Below, piece after piece: positions 23,061-33,651 of a stretch of DNA of 64,000 bases. The notes below the pieces were generated by a model. The model had not been told where the DNA came from. It was given only the letters and a program-made list of their open reading frames with translations, and did not search any database. The position numbers and the translations under genes were made by a program. The stretch's first letter is position 1; each line of letters opens with the position of its first letter. Source of the DNA: Cadophora sp. MPI-SDFR-AT-0126 (taxonomy: Eukaryota > Ascomycota > Leotiomycetes > Helotiales > Ploettnerulaceae); NCBI GenBank assembly GCA_020747065.1, contig JAGMVK010000018.1:434001-498000 (forward strand). The letters run 5' to 3'.

Positions 23061-23741
23061 AAGGGATTCGAGTTTATTGAATATGACGTATTCCTCTCTT
23101 TTTTCTCGAGAGAAACAACACGATTATTTTTATGTCTGGAGAACCCGATTGATGCTACGACGACAAGGTAGAAGTCAGATTGTGCTGCCAAGAACTAATT
23201 GTTGTTTCTGTAGCTGACTCGAGTGGGCGAGTCAGGCAAGGCAGCGAGCGGGAGGAGTGTGGGGAAACGTGCTGTGCGGGGAGGCATGCGGCGTACAGTA
23301 CAGACAGTTACATCCTTACAGCACTCCTCCGCCTTACTTCACTCGGCTCTAGTCCATCCCCGTCCAGGTCCAAGGCCGGCCAGTTGCATAGTAGTAACTT
23401 GATACTAGTCCAACGAAAAATAACAAAAAGTCAAACCCCCCCAGAACATGTTGAATCGCGGAACCCCCCAAGGCTTGCCAGGAGTCTGGCGAAAATCAGT
23501 ATCAAAGCTAGGCTCGTGCATTATATTACTTTGCTACGTAACTTAAACCAACGAAGGCTGCACTGCACCCCGCCCGCCCCTCGGCAACTTCCCGTGCCTC
23601 TGGGTCCCTTCCCCCGCCTTGCTATATTTCCTTCTTCAATCAAATCGATTCAATATCGATTTCAACCTCATCCCGTACTAAGCCAGTAGCAGCAGCAGCA
23701 GCAACATCAATAACAGTGGTGTCTGCCGCTAGGACGACAAC
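23061..23741. other. Upstream region shared by the ligase pseudogene and the bZIP gene
   Basis: Holds the inverted motif at 23213-23235 and a long leader before the bZIP ATG with a CAG-rich stretch near 23685-23705. No gene recognised. Confidence 0.5.
23213..23235. promoter_or_regulatory. Inverted pair of TGACTCG motifs
   Basis: CTGACTCG (23214-23221) and CGAGTCAG (23228-23235) form perfect 8-bp arms around AGTGGG. The left copy extends to the full GCTGACTCG seen in other promoters of the cluster. The TGACTC core resembles bZIP half-sites. It sits upstream of both the ligase pseudogene and the bZIP gene. Confidence 0.55.
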
Positions 23742-25559
23742 ATGACAATGTCACACTCTGACGCGAACAGTGATGAGCTGCCACGGGTGGAGACCCCGGG
23801 AAAGCAGGCACGAAAGGCGCGGAAGCGAGCAACCGATAGAGTAGCCCAACGAGAACACCGTCGGCGCCAGAAACTCTATGTCGAAGGGCTAGAAACCCAA
23901 GTAAGGGTGCTGAGGGAACAATCTGTTGCTGGTAAGGCCGGAGGAACGCTGTTGTTGGAAAATGAAAGACTCCGAGCAGAGGTAGAGCGAATTTCTGTGT
24001 CTCAACTCAATTCAAGTAACCGCATAGTTCTAACGGATGCATAGCTCAAGGAAGTCAAGGAATTCTGTTCCGCAGTAGAAGTCCTGCTCAAGAACCTCAA
24101 GAAAGGCAATGCCGAGCCAGAATTAACTGGTTCTATCTGCGAGGAGCATGCTGGAGCTACGGGATTCAATGCAGCACGTTCGACTCGGGCGTCTGAAGTA
24201 TCCACAGGTGGAGCGAACGATAACTTCACACAAGACCCGCATGCTACGACCATTTCCGACTCTACGTCAGATAATCAAATGGGACTCGCACAAGGTTTCC
24301 TCGCGAGCGATGCCCAAGGCCAACAGGAGGACACCGCAACACACGAGCAACTCTACTACCAGGATACTGCAACAACTGATCTATTGCAGCCAAGCGAACA
24401 TGCTCAGAGAAACTTTAATGCTATGAGAGATTGGTGGGGAATTCAGTCGCCCGAGGCTCAGAGTCTGGAACATGCGAACTCCGCAAAGATGGACACTCCC
24501 GTATGGTTGAGCAATTTCTTCGCAGTCGGATCGCTGCCGCCTTCTGGTCAATTCAATGATCTTGGAGATTCTGTAACCCAGAATCCGACCCGGGACCAGC
24601 ACAGTTTTGGTGTGCATTTCTCTGCACATGAGTCGAGCTCGAACATGAAGGATGGTACGATAAACGATCATCATGCCAACGTTGCCCAATGGGCGCTTCC
24701 GGAACTTCAAGAGCAGGACTTTCAGATCCAAGGTGCATCTTCCAAGGAGTCATCGAGCCTTCGAACTGTGAATCAGAGTAGCACTGGTGGATCTCCGGAC
24801 TCAACCAGGACCAAGTTCGAAGTTCAGATACACCGTTCATTACCCCATGTCCTGATGCCTCCATTGCCTCAAGACGTGTATGTTCACGAAATTATCGGAA
24901 GAGCGCGATCAAATACATTATCTCGGCGTATGCTTCTGGATGCTCCAACACTTGCGGATTTCCTGGTCGACAACCCAAACAACGTGTTGTCGAGTGACCT
25001 TAAGAAATTCCTGGAGCCCGTGAGGCGTTCACGAAGGACCGCTGAATATCTTGGCACCTATTGGGTCTCATACCTACTACTGCGAGTTAGTCTCCATAAG
25101 TTGCATTCGAGTTCTCTTGCTAAAATAGGAAACAGTGGCAAGTAAACCAAAGTGAAGAGTCATTTGCTAGAATACCGCCTTGGTTCCGCCCCACGGACTT
25201 ACAAATGCATGTCCCGCATCCGATGGCAATAGACTTCGTAGCCTGGTAAGCCTTGATTTCTAGATATCAGATGTAGATGATGTTAAAAGAGAAGTAGGCC
25301 AGGCATTCGTGATGAATTAATCAGACTTTCTCAGAGCGAGCCGGAGAAGACACACGAAATCATGACAACAATTGGCGTCTATCTGGAACTGAATCTCGAG
25401 ACTTCGAATTTCCAAAGTCTGACAAACGAGAAAGTTTTGGATCGCGCTGTTTGTGATCTGCGAAATTGGAAGCTGAGGGATGAGTTCTTTCAGATCTATC
25501 CGCAGTGGAAGGGAATATGTGAGCCGCCTATCCATAATGGGGGGTTTGACGATCTGTAA
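23742..25559 (+). CDS. bZIP transcription factor with DUF3425-type C-terminus
   Basis: Exons 23742-23981, 24045-25085, 25136-25245 and 25298-25559 encode 550 aa; the three introns are 63, 50 and 52 bp. The basic region reads KRATDRVAQREHRRRQK, with Asp at the usual Asn position. The zipper is YVEGLETQVRVLREQ and LLLENERLRAE, continuing across intron 1 into LKEVKEFCSAVEVLLKNL. A long Ser/Gln-rich middle follows. The C-terminus carries a DUF3425-like region: LPQDVYVHEIIGRARSN, IPPWFRPTDLQMHVPHPMA, DLRNWKLRDEFFQIYPQW. Nuclear regulator. It lies at the left end of the BVMO cluster beside an inverted TGACTCG site, so it is a candidate cluster regulator (inference). It is a distant paralogue of the bZIP at 10024-11777. 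Confidence 0.87.
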
Positions 25560-25691
25560 ACAACATCGAGTAAGGTTTTCATATACAAGTAGCAAGTTTC
25601 AAGGTATTGACCAGTGGTGTCATTTACGAAGGCTTTCTTGTAGATCGAATATCTACATGTTGAGGCAATGCCGTTGTAGTATATCATGTAC

Positions 25692-27803
25692 TCAATGAGC
25701 CAGAATCTTAGCATTAACATACTCATCTTCCAGATAATACGCCAAATCGTTCCCATTGACCTCATCCTTGGTGAATCCATTTCCCATAAACTTGAACCGA
25801 TTCACACTCCTGTACTCCAGATCATAATCTTCATATCGCGGCTCCTTGAGTAGCTCGCGCCAATGGACCAGTGAGCCCGGGTACTGCGCTGTAACCTTTC
25901 CATCCGGCTTGCCTTGGTTGTACCAGGATCTGCAGCCAGCTGTCCAGACACTGTGATAGGAAGATTTGTCAGTCTAGATTATGTGGGCAATCCCGAAGGA
26001 TGGAAGACGCGCCTTCTTTGTAGCCACTTGTGGACGTGCTCGTTGTACTCCCTCACAACGGCTTCTTTCACATCCAGCGATAGGATGTTCTCTGTCTGTA
26101 TCTTTCGGATAACCTTGCAGATGTAATTTTGAGCTGATTCGAGAACTGTCACGAATGATCCGTGACCTGCTGGACAATTCGGACCTAGCGAACCAACTAT
26201 GACGAATGGATTAGCGGATCTGATATCGCCCCCTTGAGACTTGGTTGTTGGGAAGGGGCCCTCGTACTCATGAAGTTTGGGAAGCCGTGGGTTGCCATGG
26301 CTAGGTAGGCCTCGGGCGTCGGAGTCCACTCCTCTGCTAAACTCTTCCCCCCCTTCCCAATCACGGGAAAATACGGACGAAAACTGACGTCGAAACCGGT
26401 GGCACAAATGATGATATCGACTTCGTATTCAGTGCCATCCTTGCATCTTAGTCCTTTCTTTGTGAAGCTCTCGAGGTCGGAATCGGCTATAGTGACATTT
26501 TGAGCAGTGAGAGCTTCGAGGAAGCCTTCGCCTGGTCCCAATCGACGGCAACCCATTGCGAAATCAGGAATCAGTCTTTTGGTTAATTTTGGGTCATTCT
26601 TTAACAGGTCTTGCATGTGTTTGGTGATCATCTGGTGAACGTTAGTTGAGCAGAGCCGATATTAGGATATGGAATACATGCCTCTCTGCCTTTCTGCTGG
26701 AATATATGATCTTTGATGTTGCCTCTGAAACTACCATTGATTTTGTTCTCGATGGCTTTTCGGAATTGAAGGTAGTGCTTCGGGTCATCTCGAAACCTTT
26801 GCTTTTGTTCTTCGGTGTCTGTTCATTTAAGTTACACTGTTGGCAAGGTATGCCTTGCCTTACTCACAGGTGAAGTTTCGTCCGAGGTCATCTGTCCAAC
26901 CTTCAACCGAAAGTCCTGGCCCAACCCATTGTGGAGTTCGGTAGAAGGAAATAACATGCGAAGCTTCTTTCTGAACAACGGGCAAAATTTGTAAAGTTGA
27001 AGCGCCGGACCCGATGACGCAGACTTTCTTTCCCTTACAGTCAATGCCCTGGTCGTAGCTTGCGGAGTGAGTAATCTGCCCTTCGAAATCCTCTCGGTTG
27101 GGGACATCGGGCCATTTCCAGGTGTTGAGAACACCAATATTACCCACCAAAAAGTCCACATCATCAGTGAAGTCGTGCTTCTCGCCCGAAGCAAAAGTCT
27201 CCGTAATATAAAGTCGCCACTTCGATGTTTGATTGTTCCATTCTGCTTTGGTAACCTCGTGGCTGAGCTTCATATACTTTTCCACATAGTTATGAGAATT
27301 CGCGAAGTCGCAGTAGTATTTGCAGATGTCTTCGGCTGAGGAGTAGTACTTTGGCCAATCTGGTGATGGGTGGAATGAGAACTGGTATCCTGCTGAGGGA
27401 ACGTCGCATCTGCATCCTGGGTATCGATTCGCAAACCAGACACCACCCGGAGAGGGATATCCTGGATTGAAGTTAGACTGACCCATTTATTGGTTTTTGG
27501 ACTTCAATTCCTACTCTCATAGACGACAAGATCTATGTCATCGCCAAACTCCTTTTCCTTCTTGTAGCACAGCATGATCCCGGCTGCGCCAGCACCGATG
27601 CAGCCTACGCGAATCTTTCGGGGAGCCCACAATATGTGCTCCCCAATCTTGTACTCGGCATTTTTGCCGAGTTCCAAAGGTGTGAAGCCGTCCTGATTGT
27701 TGAAAGTGAAAGAGTAGTCGTCAAGTGTGGCGACGTTCGGCATCTTCGACGTGATGGTCGGCAAGCCATCCGCCGGAACAGAAATTTCAGCGTGAGGGGC
27801 CAT
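25692..27803 (-). CDS. Baeyer-Villiger-type flavin monooxygenase (BVMO 1)
   Basis: Six exons on the minus strand: 27515-27803, 26868-27461, 26682-26818, 26268-26631, 26013-26196, 25692-25950; 608 aa. FAD-binding motif VGCIGAGAAGIMLCY near residue 60; ENRYPG-like FANRYPGCRCDVPSAGYQF; NADPH-binding VCVIGSGASTLQ; C-terminal CRSWYNQGKPDGK and DLAYYLED. The BVMO fingerprint is present as FEGQITHSASYD, with Tyr where the family usually has Trp. These enzymes insert oxygen next to a ketone, giving an ester or lactone, using FAD, NADPH and O2; they are soluble or peroxisomal. Introns 3 and 5 fit only as GC-AG introns. It faces the sugar-type transporter across a promoter with two GCTGACTCG copies, and belongs to the cluster with hydrolase and SDR genes. 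Confidence 0.9.
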
Positions 27804-28334
27804 TGAACGATATGTTCTGCAGTGAAAAGTTCTCGATTTCTTGCTTGATTTACATTTGAACAACTTCAAGACTGAAATGATTTTGACAGTCGGTCTCCTG
27901 GCTATGCACGAGGCTTCAGAAGCCACTCTTGTTAGCGAGTAGCCTAGTGGTGTAGTGCACTGACATAACTTTTCGCTGACTCGCCCCGCTGACTCGGTGT
28001 TCTATCGGCGGCGACGTTCAACAAACTGACAAAGAGCATTCACCAGTTGTCCGATTGTGGCAAAAGTATGCAGTTGAGACTAATACCAGGTCGAGATACG
28101 TGGAGCCCCAGATTGTCCCCACCCCCCGCTTCAAGTGATAACAAGGGCTTCTCCGTCTTCATTTCGTCTCCGCGCTTCCTCAGCTTCTCTGTTGAATTCT
28201 CCGAGACCTTCAGAACCCCAGAACTTCCACCTCAGATCGGTGTTTATTCAGAGTTTTGGAGCCAAAGTACCCCTTGATATCTCATTCAACAGATATTGCT
28301 TCCTCGCCTCGATCGTTCATCCAAATCGGCCAGT
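27804..28334. other. Divergent promoter, BVMO 1 / MFS transporter
   Basis: 531 bp between two divergent starts, carrying the direct repeat at 27975-27996. No coding region recognised. Confidence 0.6.
27975..27996. promoter_or_regulatory. Direct repeat of GCTGACTCG
   Basis: Two identical copies, 27975-27983 and 27988-27996, spaced 13 bp start to start. They lie about 170 bp upstream of the BVMO 1 start and 340 bp upstream of the transporter start. Same word as at 23213 and, reversed, at 37618. Confidence 0.6.
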
Positions 28335-30016
28335 ATGTCTGATCAGTCACCCGCCAAGAAAGAAACCTCCACCATGCACATCGAGACGTCGACTTTGCCG
28401 TCTGCTCAAACAGCTTTGGCCACCCAGCAGGCGGTATATGAGAAGTCTCTTACATTTTGGCAAACACTTCGCATCTTTTGGAGGTCCACCCTCTGGATTA
28501 TGTATGGGCAACTCGTAGTCTTTGGCTTTGGTATCGATGGTGTCATTGCTGGATATCTTCTTGCTGTACCTCGATTCAGGTAATGCCTCAAGACAATCTT
28601 GTTACTTACAATGCTTACTGGCTTCCCCTCAGGCAAGATTACGGCACCAGTTACATCGTTAGTGGCGCTCCTGCGTATATCATTCCTGCAAACAAGCAGG
28701 CGCTTTATAACGGAATTTCCCAATTGACGGCCATCATCGGAGCTCTTATTACTGGAACCCTTGCGGATGCCATCGGCAGAAGGGCAACGAACTTCTTGTT
28801 TTGCGTCATCTCTATCGGTGGGGTTGCGGCCCAATTCTGGTCCAACGGCGATCTCGGAATATTGACAGTCGGGAAAGCGATCAATGGGTTTTCCATCGGT
28901 GCTTGGCTCATCATTGGACCTCTTTATGCGTCAGAAGTAGCTCCACTGAAGCTTCGCGGCTGGCTGACATCGATAACAAACATTGTTCAGTTCTCGGGCG
29001 TTCTCCTGTTCACTGGGATCATTTACGCCATTGGTGCCAATGACTCGAAGTCCTCCTATCTCATTTTGTTCGGCAGCCAGTGGATTATACCGAGCATAGT
29101 CATCCTCACTGTGTACTTCTGGCCCGAATCTCCTGTCTGGCTTTGCAGAGTCAATAAGCCAGAACAGGCAAAGGCAGCCTTGAGACGGATCCATGGCTCA
29201 GATAACGAAATCGACATCGAAGGAATACTCGCACAGATCCAAGATACAATTGCTCATGAGGATTCCGCCAAGGAAGCCACCAGCTCGGCAAGCTACATGG
29301 AATGTTTTAAAGGAGCTGACAGACGCCGAACTCTCATTTGCATGTTTGTTTATGGATGCCAGTACCTCTCTGGTATTGTGTTCGTACTGGGGTATCAGAG
29401 CTACTACTACCAATTGATCGGATATTCAGCAAAAAAGTCCTTCCTTCTTGGTATGCTGAACAACACCTTTCAATTCATCGCCAACATCCTCTCCTGGTTC
29501 TTGATCGACACTTCCGGCCGACGTCCGTTAATTGTCTGGGGCCAATTTTTGTGTGCGGTCGCTCTCTTTGTCATTGGAGGAACCTCTCTCCCCGGAACAT
29601 ATGCTGGTTACCTTACAACTGTCTGCTTTATGTTCGTCTGGGGTTTCGTCTACCAGTTGACTCTCGGGACTGTCGCTTGGTCTGTGGTTGCTGAGCTCGC
29701 TTCCTTCCGCTTGAAGTCACGCACACAAGGCCTGGCCAATTTCGTGCTCTGCCTTGTGCAGTGGACTGTGGGATTCACCTTCCCGTACATGTTCAATCCG
29801 GATCAGGGAAATCTGGGTGGCAAGGTTGGCTTCATATTTGGAGCAACTACATTTGTTGGTTTCCTTGGTGTATTTTTCTGGCTTCCGGAGACAAAAGGTC
29901 GCACTTCATTGGAGCTGGATGAGCTGTTCGAGAGAAAGATAAGCGCCAGAAATTTTGCGACCACCAAGACCAATTTGGAAGAAGAGGTTGATGGAGATAA
30001 AAACGAGACTGTGTGA
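28335..30016 (+). CDS. MFS sugar-porter family transporter
   Basis: Exons 28335-28579 and 28633-30016 encode 542 aa; the 53-bp intron has GTAATG and CAG ends. Start ATG 28335 (MSDQSPAKKETST). Twelve membrane segments and the sugar-porter signatures are present: GTLADAIGRRATN after TM2, FWPESPVWLC before the central loop, FLIDTSGRRPLIVWG after TM8, and WLPETKGRTSLELDELFE at the end. Its sequence style is closest, as I recall, to the fungal alpha-glucoside/hexose group, but sugar porters in catabolic clusters also carry other small polyols or acids. It should import the cluster's substrate or a conjugate across the plasma membrane. It is divergent from BVMO 1 and shares its promoter. Confidence 0.92.
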
Positions 30017-30462
30017 GCTATGAGGATATGCTAGTAAAATTTCAATGCCGTGGACGAGTCGTGGATTTTGGTATAATTCCGAGTTCATATTTGGTCAGAC
30101 TAGGTGCAATACACGTAGCACATGTCATGTTCAGTACTTGACGTAGAGACTATGATATTGATGATTCTCTATGAAAACTTAGGCTTTTCCGATGTTGTTT
30201 TTATTGCAATACGAGAGTACATACATAGCGGTGTCAGAGTTCCAACAACCAATGCTCTGCAACTTCACATCAGTCATTTAGACGCGAAAAAGGTTAATTT
30301 CGACACAGGTAGCTTTCCAACTTATTTCAATTATCAGGAGTGTCACAAAATGCTTTCACAGATATTTTGGAATTTCTCCAGGGAAAGAGCGATTTATTTT
30401 TATATCTTGAACGGCTGGTTCGAGTAGACTATGGTGGTAAGAAGCAGAATGGTAACTATCTA
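30017..30462. other. Intergenic, convergent 3' ends
   Basis: Between the transporter and the hydrolase 3' ends; probably UTRs. Nothing else recognised. Confidence 0.45.
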
Positions 30463-31824
30463 TTACAATTCTTTCTGACCACAATGTTTCAAGATCCAGT
30501 CTACTTGGTATCGCAATCCCTTCATTGCAAATGCTGTTATGGCGCTTTCGCCGGCGCCTATCTCGCTGTTGTCTAGTGTCCCGAACGCAAAGTCGACAGC
30601 AGGCCAAGCATGACACTTGAGCGGTTCAACTAGAAGCTCCAAACCATCATATCGATCCTAAACCCGTCAGAAGACATACGCATCCATGATCTTGTTCTTT
30701 GAAATTCATATAGACTTACTTTTTCAATGGTCAGAGCCAGCTGCCTAATATCGGAAATAAAACACTCAAATTCACCAGCAGTGATCAAGGTATTTTCAGG
30801 CAAAACACCTTTCCAGCAGTTTTTGGGATTCGAATGATCCGTATAAGTATCCAGCTTCCCAGAAGAGCCCAAGTATTGACGACTCCAACGATCCAGGGTT
30901 GACTTATCCACACAATCGAAGCTTTGATTTTGCCTCACAGATGCACCAGTATTGTTCAAATCCACCCACGGGCTATTCAGCACCAATAGCTTAGGAATCT
31001 GCGCCCCAGGTATCCCTTCAATTTGTGGATGTGGTGTATGTATATGGCGCAGCAAGGACATGCAAAGATGTCCACCGGCGGAATCTCCAACGAGGATAAT
31101 CGGCTTTGCGAGTGAGACTGCGTGCGCGTATGCTGCTGAAACCTGGCTGAGTGCAGCTGGAAATTGAGCTTCTGGTGATAGATCGTAGTCGATACTTAAT
31201 ACTCTGCACTTTACTCCTCCCTTGCACAGTTCTGTTGCCATCTGGATGAGGTATCTGGCACACCCAGCCGTTGAGCCCGAGGTGAAGCCACCACCATGGA
31301 CGAAGAGCACCGTGTATTCTGAATCTGTGATGTGGGGTACCCAGAAGGCGTTGAATTCTTTCTCTTGGACCTAGGAATGATGTGTGAGTTCTCATCTTGT
31401 TGAGGAAGTGTTGGACTAGCACCTTTGAATTGGCAGCTTTTAGGTCCAATAAGGTAGAGTTCCGAGCCAAAATGCTGGAGTCAATCTTGGGAGCTTGGGT
31501 AGCAACTCGGAGCTGCTGGTAATCCAGGCTTGAACCGAGCCTAAAATATCGAAATTTGAGCATGCATTCTTTATTATTACCACAGGATGCACTGGGACAT
31601 ACCAACGTATGACATGATTTCGAATGAGATCAATTTGCGAAGGACATCGGACCTTGACGAGTTTGTGGCAACAATGCTGCAAAATTGCCCGCGGAAAAAC
31701 ATATGCTATAGCCAATTAGATGTACGATGACACGAAATGTTATAGATCCCCTGTAATGTGGGCGAGCAGGTGGTACGTACACGGGATTGCCAACAGCGTA
31801 GCCTTCAACTTCAGGCTCTGCCAT
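30463..31824 (-). CDS. Alpha/beta hydrolase (alpha/beta-hydrolase-3, hormone-sensitive-lipase-like)
   Basis: Firm exons on the minus strand are 30720-31370 and 30463-30657. Upstream exons 31423-31540, 31603-31676 and 31777-31824 are tentative but keep frame and would give 361 aa. Oxyanion-hole motif FVHGGGF; nucleophile elbow GDSAGG; acid region TAGEFECFISDIRQL; catalytic His in LKCHAWPAVDF, which is reached only after splicing the 62-bp intron 30658-30719 (GTAAGT donor). The active-site set is complete, so an ester or lactone hydrolase is expected. Next to two BVMOs the simple reading is hydrolysis of the BVMO product into a hydroxy acid and alcohol. The GTGCTA donor after 31423 is weak, so the N-terminal 80 residues need transcript support. 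Confidence 0.85.
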
Positions 31825-32330
31825 ATACTCAAAGAAGGTGAATCCATGCTCGATTGTTAATTCGAGATAGAAATGAGCCCTCTTCGGATGAGGGGAGAGA
31901 GCATGTACAATTGATCGGGCTTAGAAGACGCCACTCTCCGTCAACGACGACTCAGAGAGGATAGCATCCTTCATATCGCTAGTTTGGAAGACCGCTCCTA
32001 CTACGATCGTCAGTTTCGCAGCTCAGATAGTCAGTTCTTCGAGTAAGCAGATCTTGCTGGCGGCTGTCTCACCACTAGGTTGTCAGCTATGTGATGTCAG
32101 CTTCACTTAGGAACCGCCTCGTCGAGTCAACCGCCACCGATAAGTCCAAACACATGCCGAAAAGGGCGAAAGGATCTAGATCAATAGAAATTAGTAGAAA
32201 GTTTGAATCGCGATAAGATTGAAAGGATGATTAGAATATGACCGTTGGGGAGCACTCAGCCTTCGAATCTATATTGAGATCTTTTGAGATACAGCTCTAG
32301 AGTAACAGATTTCTATTCGCTACGGTCTGA
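31825..32330. other. Upstream region of the hydrolase, 3' side of SDR 1
   Basis: Carries the motif group at 32082-32130. No coding region recognised. Confidence 0.5.
32082..32130. promoter_or_regulatory. GTCAGC motif group upstream of the hydrolase
   Basis: GTCAGC at 32082-32087 and 32096-32101, and the variant CGAGTCAA at 32123-32130, about 260-300 bp upstream of the tentative hydrolase start. These match the core of the cluster word GCTGACTCG read on the other strand. Confidence 0.45.
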
Positions 32331-33215
32331 CTATCTCTTGATTAATTTGCCCTGACATTCAGAAATGAAATCTTCGACTTCAGTATATGACTGTCCTTGA
32401 ACCCATATACTCTTCCCGTGAACCTTTTCCCTTGGCATAGTCGCAAGATACGCAACCGCCCATCCAACGTCTGTACCTGAGCTTGCCAGCACATCTGATC
32501 CGAGGTTAAGGTTTCTCGTCATAGTCGTATCTGTTAACCAGGGAGCAACCATTGAGATTGAAATATTTTTTTCCCTCAGATCTGCCCGTTCTGACGTTGA
32601 TCGAACCAGCCCAAGAGCTGCATGCTTCGAAGCACAGTAGATCGCTTGGTCAGGTACAGCAACGTACGAGGCTGCCGAACCGATCACGATGATTCTGCCA
32701 CCTCCAGCCTTGCTCATATAATGATTAGCTAGCTTGATCCCATATATGACTCCAGAAACATTAATGTCCATCACGACAGTTGACGGGCACTTTAGAAGTC
32801 CACCTGACCCTCCGTCAACCTCGTCAGCCAGAAAGTTGAATTTGACCTTATTTTTCGCTTCCAAGGATGCTCTGTCTTCTGAAGATCCATTGGCTTTGAT
32901 TTCTGGATTGAGGCCAGCATTGCACACCACAAAATCGATTCTGCCGTACATCGACTTTGTGATCGTGAAAAGATGCAGCTGCTCCTGCCAAGAAGAAACG
33001 TCACACTTGACGAAGACACAATTATGTTCGATATCTCTGGCGGCTTTCGTTCCAGCATCTTCGTCCAGATCTGCAATCACAACTCGGGCTCCGAAATTGA
33101 CAAATAGAGATGCTGTTGCAAATCCGATCCCACTTGCAGCTCCGGTGATGATGATGACCTTGTCCTTAACTGCTTCGGAAAAGGCCTTTGGCGTGGGAAG
33201 CGTAAGTGATGTCAT
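32331..33215 (-). CDS. Short-chain dehydrogenase/reductase (SDR 1)
   Basis: Single exon, 294 aa from ATG 33215 (MTSLTLPTPKAF); the frame is open upstream but has no ATG. Classical SDR features: cofactor motif TGAASGIG near residue 25; Asp-containing strand end VVIADLDEDAG, favouring NAD over NADP; VVCNAG; catalytic Ser in IGSAASYVAVPDQAIYCASK with the YxxxK pair; and VAPWLTDTTMT after it. The segment FNFLADEVDGG before DINVSG is usual for the fungal group I recall, so no intron is needed. Likely oxidises a secondary alcohol to a ketone (or the reverse), in cytosol. It is head-to-head with SDR 2 across a 436-bp promoter and fits the cluster as supplier of the ketone for a BVMO (inference). Confidence 0.9.
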   Translation of the reverse strand: MTSLTLPTPKAFSEAVKDKVIIITGAASGIGFATASLFVNFGARVVIADLDEDAGTKAARDIEHNCVFVKCDVSSWQEQLHLFTITKSMYGRIDFVVCNAGLNPEIKANGSSEDRASLEAKNKVKFNFLADEVDGGSGGLLKCPSTVVMDINVSGVIYGIKLANHYMSKAGGGRIIVIGSAASYVAVPDQAIYCASKHAALGLVRSTSERADLREKNISISMVAPWLTDTTMTRNLNLGSDVLASSGTDVGWAVAYLATMPREKVHGKSIWVQGQSYTEVEDFISECQGKLIKR

Positions 33216-33651
33216 ATCTTCAGGGCGATGAAGTGACAGCCTTGGAAAAATGGTCTTCTTCTTGAGTTTTCCCTGGAAAAATTCTAGAGCAGTGGAATAA
33301 ACGAAAAAACAAAACACAAAAAACAAAAAGCCCCTATTCGGCGTCTCTATACAGTGGTTTACTTGTGAGAGGTGGGGCGCCAATTCATTAAGAGAGGGTT
33401 ACTGTACCCCGCACCAGCTCTGGCCGCCCTGGCTGACACTGCCACTTCCCTAACTGACATTTCCTTCTCTCCAGGCTGACATTGCCATGGCTGACTTCAT
33501 CCATGCCGACATAAAGTCACCAGACTCGTGTGTGCGGATGGCGTAGGAGGGGCATTAAGTTCCCTCTCCCAAAGTTGATCTAAATTCCCTTGCCAACAGC
33601 CTCTTCCCCCGAATTTCCTCTCTCTCACACAAAGGCTTCCACTCCCAAACG
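33216..33651. other. Divergent promoter, SDR 1 / SDR 2
   Basis: 436 bp between two divergent starts, with the CTGAC motif series at 33432-33495 and a pyrimidine-rich leader before SDR 2. Confidence 0.6.
33432..33495. promoter_or_regulatory. Repeated CTGAC words between the SDR genes
   Basis: GCTGAC occurs at 33432-33437, 33475-33480 and 33490-33495, plus CTGAC in ACTGACATT at 33454. Two copies share the longer context GGCTGACA(C/T)TGCCA. They are the core of the cluster word seen at 23213, 27975 and 37618, although without the full TCG end. Confidence 0.45.
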
